Below, piece by piece: positions 14,223 to 26,200 of a stretch of DNA of 64,000 nucleotides (within the stretch, counting starts at the first letter, position 1; each line of letters opens with the position of its first letter). Made by a program: the position numbers and the translations under genes. The stretch spans positions 25,528,883 to 25,592,882 of the forward strand of contig JBBMOA010000016.1 of NCBI GenBank assembly GCA_037954235.1, written 5' to 3'. The stretch is from Aulostomus chinensis (Eukaryota > Chordata > Actinopteri > Syngnathiformes > Aulostomidae). Below the pieces are notes generated by a model. It ran no database searches. It had not been told where the DNA came from and worked only from the letters and a program-made list of their open reading frames with translations.

Positions 14223-17200
14223 TATCAGCCACAAACATCAGTTCTTGGCCTCCGCGACTTACTGATAATCAGTATCAGCTATGAAAAAACAACATCTGTC
14301 AATCCCAAGTTTGAGGGCCATCTCACGTTTGGGAGTTTCCCCATAGAAACAACAGAGGATGCTGGGAGACGGCCTTGAAATACGGGAAAAACCTGGGAAA
14401 AACACAAGAGTTGGCGAGAGAGGACTGATGTTGTCAGTGACAGGATATTTTAAAAAATCTCAATAACTTCCTTCAAGGACGGTGAGGGAGGGGCTGACGC
14501 GTTTTACTGCACGTCGGATATTCTTTTCCTCCTGTTGTGTCCCTTTACTGTGAATTGACAGCTCAGGTCCTGCAACATACACGCGTCTATGCCTCCATTG
14601 TGCGCCTACACATTAGTTGGGAGTTGTACTTCCTCTGGCACTTCTTGAAAAATTTGTTGTGACCACATATATTGTCGTTCTAGGCTTTGACAGAAACACC
14701 ACACAGATCTGAGTGTTTCTGCTGCAGGTTCAGCCTCATTTGTGCGGCTCCATGACGTCTGACACCCAGGCGTCTTCTGAGCCTCTGAGCTCTGGAGGTC
14801 TGTTTCTGCACGATGTGATCTGCACTTCTCAGTAAAGAAATGAAGTCAGAGGCAAAAAGAGGAGGAAGAGGATGTGAATGCAGGAAGCTAAGGAGAGCTA
14901 CTCACTCTGTCAGAATAACACTCACTGTTAGCGACACGTACACGCAGCATGAAGGATGTTACAGAAGAACCACAGGTCTTTTTACTCCAGGCTATAAGCG
15001 AGTATATCAACAGTGCTGCACTCGGCAGATGTGACACAAACATAAATTACTTTGGTGATGTGTAACTTTGCCTTGCCAAAAGCCTCTCAGTGGGTGCTTC
15101 ACTGTCTCACACATTCTCAACTGATCCGCTGTTAATATAAAACTTGATTATTGCGGCTTTAAGTCAAAAAAAAGACGAAGCTGTGACTCAGTGAAACTGC
15201 TCGTGTTGTTAATGGCCCCTCGGCTTACATAAAGACATTAAAGTCAGCAGAAAAATACACCTGACATTCGTTCTGCTCGTCCAAAACCACAATCTGCAAC
15301 TGAAAATGTCTCATAGTGAACGAACGCTGCCGCCATGTTCACGCCAGCTGCCGGAGCGTATTCCAGTGGGCCTGAGGTGAGCAGGAGGATCTTCAGATGT
15401 TTGTCCAGCTCCTGCCTGATAAATCACACACCTCCTCTATGACCTGTCGCCCATCAAAACACACCGGAATTTCAAAACTAAAGTGCAGCGATTATTGGAC
15501 ATCAAGCCCAGGAGAACCGGTTGCTGAAAGCTACTGTAATGACGAGCTGCTTAATTTAGACATGGCTGCATACGCACAGTAATAGAATCCGTCCGTACTC
15601 AGATGAGCAGCCCTAAACCTGGATTTACCTGCACTGACGCACAAATAACCGTCTGTTTTACAGCTTGGAAGAGCGAGACAGACAGGCTGGTGTCACCTCA
15701 GTGTCGTGTTGTAGGACCTAGAATCCAGAACGATATTTCCTCTCATTTCCTATTCACTATTAACTCTATTTTTTTCTCCCCTCCATTTTAAACCATCACC
15801 GTCTCATCTCCTTCCTACAGTCTCACCCAGTCTATGTTTTTCCAAATGTTCATCAGTCTATTTCCTGAATTAAGACAGAAGAATCCTCCAGTTTCTGGCT
15901 GCTGTTTTCAATCAACTAAAGCCTGAAAGAGCGAGAGCTGATAGATACGGCCGCGTGTTGTAATGTCTCCCTGGAGCGCACACACATATTTCCTCCTGGC
16001 TCATACAGAGGACGACCATCACTTCAGCGACAGGAAACGTAGACCATCTGCACTGTCACGCATGGAGCCGATTCACCAGTAAACACGAATAAATACCTTG
16101 TTGCTCCGAATGCAAAGCACTCAATTCCAGAAGTACAAACTCCACACTATTTAAAAATGAGTCTGTCACTGGGCAGAAACACAAGAACACCTTTTTTGCT
16201 TCAGGATTTTTTGTAAAATGACCCTCCTCATTAAAAGATCCCAAGGGTGCAGATAAGGAGATATACATCGACACTTTGGAGAATTTATTCAATTTATGAC
16301 GTTTTAAAGCAACGCTCACGTAAACACAGATTACAGGAAACTTTTATGGGCTCACATGCATCATGAAGAAGGTATTCAACATTTGACCCCTGGACAGTTG
16401 AAGCCACAGCTGGGACTTATAAAGGACGAGAGAAAGGTGCCTCACTCCCCCGGCCCACGTTGGCAGAAGGAATCGGTTTACTGCTCAAACATACGTGTTA
16501 TTTTTACTACGTTCCACCAACAACATGTTGATTTCATGCCAGTCCTAACTATGCTTGTGTTTGTGTAATGGTTGGATCTGACAACCAGCCAATCACCTAT
16601 AAATACACAGATGTGTTCCCTCACATCCTCCTCACTCACCTCCCCCACATTGTACAATTCTCAAACACATTATTTGTGCTATTTTCGGGATCATTACTCA
16701 TTTGGGAGGCTGGGAATGATCCCGAAGACCCGTAAAGTTCAGCTCTTTAAATGCAGCAGCACAGTAGCAGAACGGAGGGGAAATTAACAAAAAGGTTCCT
16801 CTCCATTCCCCGAATTCTTCACCCCAGGCTCCCATCACCGTTCGCCATCATCATCTTTTGACCCGGCGCTGGTCTTCGTTGTAACCTGGCGGAGGCGCAT
16901 GCACGGCTCCACTACCAAACAAAACAAACCATGGGTGGAAAAAAGGTGGATCCAGATGAGGTCCTTTTATGGAAGCAGTCTGAACTCCGTAAAGAAGCTT
17001 GAGTTCCCCCACTGTCTTGTTTTTACTAAATACTCATAAGGAAGAAGGAGAAAAAGCGCTTGTCTCCAAGTGAATGTGAGCACTAGAGTGGCCGTCCAGC
17101 AACCGAAGGGTCGCTGGTTCGATCCCCACTTCCCTGGTGACCATGTCCAGGCGTCCTTGAGCAAGATACTGAACCCCTAACTGCTCCTGATGGCCCCGTG

Positions 17201-20200
17201 ACAGACTGGTGACCCGTCCAGGGTGAACCCCGCCTCTCACCCAATGCCAGCTGGGATAGGCTCCACCCCCACCCCTACCCTTAACTGATAAGCGCTACAG
17301 AAAACGGACGGATGGATGGAATGTGAGCACCAGCTAACTAGGCCCGCAACTATTACTGATGAGTCCTTCTACCTCTTAAATGTCAGGAGAGGTAAGTTGA
17401 AAGTGTTTATTTTATCCATCTAACAGTCCAAAGCACAAGAACTCTCTCTCACTTGCTTGATCACCCGAGAGGGTGGAACCAGCAAATGTGTTCCAGACTC
17501 ATCCATCGTCACTTCTTCACCACCTCCATCACGCAGCAGGAGTCTATCTCTGAATTCTGTTGCTGTTCAGCAAAAGCAAGCATCTGAAGGTTTCCTCTCC
17601 TTGAGAGATTAACCTCCTTCAACTTCCTGATAAACTGCCAACATGCATAAACAGGAAGCTCATTACTTGTGATTAACAATAGTAACAAACCTCACAAGAA
17701 TCTTAAATACTTTTAAGTCCCCGATTTGCATTTCAGAGTTGCTGCTTTCTGCTTTGCGTCACAGTTTAGAAAATACTTGACATTATGTTCTTAAAATTGT
17801 GATTCCAGTCACGGGGGAGAACAGGAGTGATGCAGCCGATAGTATCAGGGAGGGGCACTTTTGAGAGGCAGTTGACTGTGTTTGCGTGTGTTTTTGAATG
17901 TGTTCCATCCTGGTGATGGAGGAAGTCTCCAGATGCTTCCTGCAGCTGATTTCATAACGACACACAAAACCCGGGGCCAGTTTTTCTTCACCGTTGCCAT
18001 TGCAGACATTGTTTCTCGACTGAACCCTGATAAAGCTGCAGTGCACAAACGTGCCACGCTCCTCCCGCTAGGGAAGGTTGCAGCCTCTTCAGGACCTAAA
18101 CAAATGTCTTGTGTATAAATGTGTTCCTCTTCCGTTGTAGCAAACATTGCCCATTCAGACAGGAAGCAGATTTTGACGCCGCCAGATTAAAAATACACAC
18201 AGCCATTAACAAATAGGTCAAGACATAGGAAATGATACTGGGGGTCACTGTCAGGCTCTTAGGGACGATGCCAAGCGGTTAAGTAATGCAGCCTTTGTCT
18301 GAGCCCACTGTGTACACGCATCCTCCGCAGTGGAAGTGGGAAACATGGCAGGAGAAGCTCTTCGACTGTGGTCAGACTTGGCCACCCATTGTGCTGCCTT
18401 GCGGTGGCATCATGTGGCAGCAACACAGCCAAAACACTGCGGAAACATTTTGCCCAGCAGGCTCAGCTGCCAAAATCAACATATCATCAAATCAGCATAA
18501 TCTCGGCTTGATTTAGATACGAGACACTAAGATGGATTTACTATGGCAACAACAGAGTGAGCACAAATAAAACCTCCCTCCTTCAATGCACATTCATGAG
18601 AAGTTTGACTCGACTGTTACAAAATTTTGCTGGCTGCGCACGACAAGCTGGAGAAAAACGCTCCTCCCTGGCACGACCATGTAGGGAAATCCTGACCAAA
18701 ATATTAGGCTGTGCTAAAATGAACCAGTAAAAGCTCCTAACGCTAAAATTTCAGGACGTAAAATTCAGTTGAAGGCTGGTCGATAAGGTGTTCCACTCTG
18801 TCACCGGAGCAGCGCCCTGTTCTGGTACATCAGATTCTGTTCATTAAACGCTTGGAGTCGAGGTGTTTGACTTGCAGCCGCGTTTAACAGAGGACAGCTG
18901 GCTGCGATTACCTTCCAGCTATATACGCTCATTGTATCAGCTCTGCTGGCCTGAGGTAAATGAAACCACGGGACCGGCATCAAGGGAATGCCACATTTCT
19001 GTCAAGTCTGTATTTTGTCTGTAAAGAGGCAAACAAAGCAGGTAGTGTGACAGCGGCCCGCTCTGGTTCTGTTCCAATGTGCCAGATAATTGAAAGGATC
19101 TGGGACTCTTTGGGATGCAGATACGGACGCTGCCGGTTTGCTTTGCTCTCTCTGGGGTTTCCTGTTTGTCTGTGGAGAGCAAACTGTAAGGAACGAAGGA
19201 GTCTCAACATTTGTGGAGCTACTTAGGATCAGATTCATGCATTTCACTGCATCGAACCCTTTCAATACAATCAGTGAAGTTGTGGGCCAAATAAAAGTGT
19301 AATCAATCATCTTGGCTTCTGGGGGCAGAGAATCCTGACCTGTGTGCAGTACAGCGCTCCAGCCACGCCAGCACCTCTGCCAGGTGATTCTACAGCTGAA
19401 TCAAGAGGCCACAGATGAGGCTTTTGAGAAAAGAGCTTCACCGGTCGGAATCCTGCAGACTCGTGGTCAAATGAATGTTCCTCTTACCAAAGTTTACCAA
19501 AAGATGTTCTTCCTGATCAACGGTACAGAACATGAAAGTTCATCATTATGGACGACGAAGCTCAACAGCAAATATACAAGTTTTTTTTCCATTTCTATTT
19601 CAAATGAACATCTACAACATACATGTCATTATTTCTTGGGCTCCTAGTCGGTACGCGCAAACAAAGCACTGAGATGTGTCTTCATTATCAGTTTAACAGA
19701 CAAAAAAACCTGGGACCAACATTCCCTCAAGTCCCAGCTGCCTGCACGAGTCTGATAGAGACACTCAACAGTTGTGCGACATAAAACCGAGCTGGTGAGT
19801 AAACAGACGTCCAGTAGATGTGAGAGTGATGCGGTTTAAAACACTGGCCCTGAATGAAGCACAGATCTCCAACCACATGGATGGACTGTCTTAATAGCAC
19901 AGCAGGGGTCATGCTTGCTTGGTCATCTGGGCTTTGAATTCTAACAGGACCTACAAGACACATGCCTCACTAACATTTTGACAAATGAGATGTAAACAAG
20001 GTCACAACTACAAGATCAGTCGCCTCCTCTTCAGCTACTTTGCAGTGGTTCATGATGCAGGTACCCCGGTTCCTTCTGGGACGGCGTCAACCATCTACCC
20101 AGACCCAACATCCCCTCGCATGCTTGCAGGGTCCCACTTGTCCCCTAAGTCATCTGAAACTGCCGGGGTGCATTTAGCCTGACAGATGCCCCAATAACAG

Positions 20201-23200
20201 CAGCAGCCATCAGGTGGATGCATATGAGATCTGGTGAGTAGAATGTAGGCCAGAGGAACCGGGTGGGGGGGCTGTTAGCGTGATACTTGACGAGCTAAAT
20301 TAAACAGACAACTGTTGCAGGCGGGGCTTTGGCTGCCTATTTTAGCTCCTCCTTAGAGGCTGCGATGCAACTACAGAGCTACACAATACCACTCATGACC
20401 ACAAATGGACTTCGGCTCTTGGCACGATTTCATGGCAGACGTGCAGTGTGATGGGCCGGCTGGAGTTAAAGCACACACATGACGACGGATGAATTCCCAG
20501 AGATGTAAACACGCCATGCTGTGACATGTGATCATGGACAGAGTTTGAAGAAGTGCAGGACTTGTAACAAAGTACTACTGAAAATGGTGTTTTTACAAAG
20601 ACGAGCAATGAATCAAGTGTTAGCACGCAGTGAAAAGCCGTCTGCAGCCAAACGGAGCTCGACGCAGTGAAAACAAATGTTGCTGGCAGACATATATCAG
20701 CGTAATGCTGACCTTACACCTGCTGCTTTTAAATCTATAGACGTCGATGTCCACTGAGCACGAAGCTTCCATCTGAAGATTGACTACAGAGCACAGAACA
20801 TCATCTGTTTTGACTTTAGCCACACTAGCAGCCTGCGTCTGTGGAGGTCTTTGTTGTTCAGTTGCTGCGCCACATTCAGACTAAAATATCTCCAAAATTT
20901 TTGGGATGGATTTCCAAATAGCGTGAAATTTGGTTTATACATGCATGTTCAATGACAATGAATCCTATTGAGTGTGCGCCTTACAATCTCCATCCGAAAG
21001 AACGTCTACAGAAGTGTGTCTCCATCGACGAAGTCATGAGGATTTTGATCAATCATCCTCCAAATCTACCAGTTGTTCCTGGCCTTTGTCCGGCAGAAAG
21101 GGCCACCACACCAGGAATCCAGTTGTACAAAACTACTTGATGCGAGCTGAAGAATTTTGCACTTCAATAAGCCAGCACCATCTCACGCACAGCACCTCTG
21201 GTCATCTGGATCCTAATTATTCATCGCTAAATGTGCGTTACAAGGGAAGTCCGCGTGTAGTTGATTCAGCTAAAAATAACCCAACAAAGACCATCTGGAG
21301 GTCTGGTATGCTGAGAGTCTATGCCAATAACAGCATATTTAAAATAATGAACAAGACTTGAATAATTTCACGAAGCATTACTCAAGAAAAGAATGTGTGG
21401 AGTGAACTCTGAGCTTCTGTACTCCGTGAGCTCTGAGGAACGGCAGCTTTATGCCCTTGTGTGCTCAACACGACATGATTTACTGGGAGGTCAGTCAAGC
21501 TCTTTACTTGATTTCAGATGGTAAAAATGGAGCGTGTCTGTTCCAGGTCTGTTGCTGAATGTACATTATGTTGAACAAATTCAGCTTTAACGGTGCTTTA
21601 TTAAGTTTTGCTGAAAGGCCCTTTGAAAGAATTTAATTTAAACACTCGACAAATGGGGCCAACAGATGCTCGCAGTGGCGACGAACGGGAGAGTGGCGAC
21701 GAACGGGGGAGTGGCGACGAACGGGAGAGTGGCGACGAACGGGAGAGTGGCTCTGAGGAGCTCGTGGCCGGCCTCCACCAGCTCTCATGCATGGAGGCTC
21801 CAGCATTCAACCCTGACATGCAGGTTTTCCATCAGCTGCGCCGGCGTGCAGCTCCAGTTGACACAACAGCAGCACTGCACCACCCTGCTGTGACGCGAGC
21901 CTCGCTCTTGTGTTTTCACTGCATGTTTCAGCTGGGAGAGGGTGAAGTGGGGTTGGGGGGAGTGACTCCCCCTGCTTAAGGATGTAGCCGGGCAACCAGC
22001 TGGTTTCCATTAGCATACCTCTTCTGGGGAATAGGCTGACTGGCTCATGTGGGCAGACACATGAGGAAGATAAACGATGGGATTGGTCAAGCAGACTAAA
22101 GTCTCCTCGGAGCCGGATGGCCTCTGATACTGCTGCTCCTTGACTGTTTGGGACGGTTTAGGTGCTGTACGATGATCCAGACTCCCAGCAGACATGCTAG
22201 CCCCGTCCCCTCCACACGTCTGAGGACATTCAGCTTGTAACATAATAATAAAGTTATTTTTGAACAGGAGGTTGACGCAATGGAAGCCTGGCTGTTCCAC
22301 CACCAACCAACACCCACACCTGCACCTCCCAAACGACACTGTTCCAGGACACATGAAACATAACTCTGAGTTTCTAAGTCTACAGTCCCATTTTATTCAC
22401 TCTCTCAGTTGAAATGAGTAAAATTTGATGCAGCTGAAGTTCTCCAAGCGGGATTCTTTCATACGCTAGAGTTGTTATGTCTCCCCCATGGGATTTTTGC
22501 TACTGTGCTGAATTGGTGTAGGAGTATTATCAGACCACTAGAGGCATCAGTGTGTGATTAGGAAGGCAATGATATTCCACAGCGTAGAATGTAGTTTATA
22601 GCTACGTATTTTAGGGAAAATTATTGACCTAACAGGAGTGGCAGAGAAAAAACTGAGAGAAGACGGCACCATAACACAGCTGTCAGCACCACGGACAGTG
22701 GCGCGGGTTCATCAATACTTACAATAATTCAGGGCCATAAAAGAGAGACGAATAACTCAAGGGACATATAAACCATATAAATACTTGATATTGTCCTCTG
22801 GTTGGAAGTTGTGGGGGAGAAAGCAGTGTGAGCTGTCGACATGCGTTGGCGAGGCTAACAGGCTAGCTGTCCCTGCAGCGCTGGCGATACAGACGGCGTC
22901 ACCAGCCCAGCAGAGACGGGATATCTATCAGTCCTGACGTCATTCCCAGGCTGGATACTGGGAGGATGATACCGATCCAGATTCCATTCCATAGTTTCAA
23001 TTTCCAGTCAAAGAGTTAAAATAATTTGCTATGGAATTTGTTCAAATTTAATGTGTTTTCTGTCTTCTTAACAAGTGCCGTTTGGTTCACTACATCCTGC
23101 TGATGTAACCTTAAACACAGTGCCAACAAAAACAATAACGATAAAACTGAAGGACAAAAAGTTCTGGTGTCAGAATCAGAATCAGAACCTGCAAATGCAT

Positions 23201-26200
23201 CGTGAATCAGAAGAAGATCAGGATTCTGATTGGACCTGAAGAACTGTTGCCTCTAGGGAGGTGGTTTGACCCCGGTGTGACCCCGGTGTGACCCCGGTGT
23301 GACCCCGGTCATAACCGTGAGAGGGCTCCATTAATGTGGTCAAGGTCATCAGTTTTTTTCATTCAGTTTCTCAGTTGGAAGGGGGGGAGGGTTGTTGCCC
23401 CTCAATCCCATCAAATCAGCAACAGTCTTTAAAATGATAACCCAACACAGCCAACATGAACGAGCGTCAGTCCTCCGTCACACCCAACCACTTTTACAGA
23501 TGATGAGTCACATGCATGAAGTCGTTTCACGTGATGGCGTCGACTGACGGCACGGAGACAGTTGAGCTCATCTCATCTCATTCAGCCTGTTAGAGGACAT
23601 CATATTTGCCGTTTATCAATTAGTCGAGCCTATAGAACGGGAACAGGCTGCTCCATAGTTGCAGGAAGAGTCCTTCAACACCACCAACTGAAGTTTCACT
23701 CCCAGCGCCCTGAGTGTAGAAGCCAGCTGGTCTGTCGGCAGCGTCTGGCCTGATGGATGGCACTCACACCACAGGCCTGTTCATCTCAGATACCAAGGAT
23801 ATGTGGCGGCTCGGAGCTATGACTAAGTGATAATTCACTGGCCCACCCACAACCCTGAGGAAACCAAGAAAGCGCCAAGAGTGCTCTGATAAAAATGCCT
23901 GTAAAATTTACAAGGCTGCTGCGGGGCCCCGTATTAGAGGAGGTGAAGCCCTCAGGACGAGGACCCTCTCTGTGACGACACGACCAAGTCACAGAGCAAC
24001 ACAATGGAGCGACTGTGCGACAACAAAGGACACTCTGTTTCCTGCTTCTGTCACTTTCTGCAGATGCACACTTGAGGCGGGTAACACACACTCTTATTAC
24101 AGCATGGTTTCACGAACCATCAAGCGCCTGACTGCTACATTAACCTATGCCAGCGGGGGGGACACAAATAGCTTCCCAGCACAGGCTCGGTGAGCCGGAG
24201 CGGCAGCAGCCGGAGCTCGGAGCTCTTGGATGGGCTGTCGCTTATCCTGACTTCTTGTTTGTTTCTTTGGAGCTTTCTAAACATTTTAGCTGGAAAAGTA
24301 TGATTCTCTAACCAAGCTATCTCAAAGCAGAGACCACATAAACAAATAAAAACTAGACCTCAAGCAAATAAGTCCCATCTCCCATCGGGGACATTGCAGG
24401 GTGACAGTGTTCAGGTCGTGGGAAAGCAAGGGAGGGATCAGCCGAGGACAAGAGCGGCAGCACGGGGACGATGCCAACGCTGCCAGCAGTAAGACCACAG
24501 AGTCCAAACGTACCTTGACGTAGGCGGTGTAGCGCTGGCACTCCTCCCTGTTGATGTCCAGGCTGAGCTGCTGGCTGATCTGAGATCTGCTCTGAGTGAA
24601 GTAGACGCGAGAAGGCTGGCTCTTCTGCCTCTTATCCACGTCAGCCGTCAGGTTATACAGCAGCTCTGAGCCAAAGAACACAGGAACACTGTCAACACAC
24701 ACGATAGCCACTGACAGCTAACTGAGCAACGCTAATCTTGAAATCCACAAGAATGCAAGTTTCGGGTTTCTAGAAACTGCCATGAGAGCGTGAGTAAAAT
24801 AAATAACTAGTAATAAGCGTCAGGATCATCTGACGTGCACAAGAATGATGTGGTGAACTTTGACTTTAGAATAATCATAAAGCTGATATGAATGCAAAAG
24901 TATAAGAGGGAATTCAGACTGACTTATAAACAATAACAAACTTTCATCCAAGAGCAGTAAAGTGGAGCTACAAAGCGAAGGTTATTGTGAGGGGAGCTGA
25001 TTTTATGTCATTTTACCGGCTGAAGGTGAGGAGACAAGAATTGAGGAAGAAAGGAAATTAATTTTCCAGTGAGCGGGGAAGAGCGGGGATTAACGTGACA
25101 GAGTAGATTGCAATAACAACATTCCAGCAGGTTCAATCTTCAAGCTTTGGTGACAGAGGAACTTCCAAAATACATTTCAAAATCAGCTGCGTGAGGTCAG
25201 ACCAGCGTTTCTGAGAAAACCAAGTATGGGGCTCTGGCTGTTTAAGATCCATGCCTGTGAATGAATCAGCCACAGTCTGTAGTAATTGCCTCAAGAGGGT
25301 GTCATACTGGTAAAACACTGGGAGGGGCACCAACACACCCCAGTCAGACCAGAGTCTACTGTTCCCTGAACAGAGGGAATGCCATGAGCTCAGTCCAGAG
25401 GAGGCAAAGGAAGGGTTCATTATGGAAGTCACCAAACACATTGCGCAGCACTTTCCGTGGCGTTTGCCAGACGGTCAAACAGAGAGCCTTTATTCCTGCG
25501 AGCCAGGGCGTACTCATTATGTAACAACAGTGCTCCTGCTCTCCTGGGGGGCTGTGAGTGACCACACCCAGACACCAGAACAGGACTGCACCTCAGCGGT
25601 CTACTGCCGCTTCGCAGAGGCTGAAAGGTAAAAAAGCACCACCACGCCAACCGTGCTAGCTCGGGGAGGCATGCTCAGCATGATCATGTTTTCAAATTTC
25701 CCTCATTTCCCCAAAAGTTCAAGAACCGGCCCTCAGCAACAGCAATGACAAACACTGACAGTGCTGATGTTTTTGGCCTGCCTCAACACAGCCTGCAAAA
25801 CCCCCTCCACTGGAACAAGATATTCTGATCTTAAAACTGCACAGCGACTCAAGTACCCTCCTCGGATTGAATGTTTCTGTCTGCTCTCGACTGAAGAGAG
25901 GAGTTTCAGCGTCCCCACCTATTTGTCCCGGCAGCTGTCTTCCTCTGAAGCGCATGCAGACGGTGGCATTGAAGCAGTTGACGTTCTGGAGTCCCTCGTG
26001 GCACTGAGGCACTGAGATGTTGATGGAGACAGGCAGGAAGATGGACACATCCACGGTAATGACAGGCCGCGACCTACAACCACATCGCACAGCACAGGAG
26101 CACAGTCGGGGGGGGGGGGGGGGGGGGACATCAAGAATATTTGAGGAGGAGGAGAAAAAAAATATGCTGCTTTGCATCTCAAAGATACTGCAGAGTCAGA

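Larger units (their letters stand above)
8990..24513 (-). other. ITGA9: ITGA9 intron 15 (15.5 kb)
   Basis: By far the largest intron in the window. Contains the (CA)21 acceptor repeat, GT/AC microsatellites, a possible LINE relic, the SINE with TSD, an old fish repeat at 20882, and minisatellites at 21674 and 23268. No nested gene is supported; the ORFs present are short and unlike known proteins. Confidence 0.85.

Noticed and set aside
21608..21979. 123-codon plus-strand ORF containing SGDERE repeats
   Set aside because: Carried by the 18-bp minisatellite; the flanking translation is unlike any protein I know.
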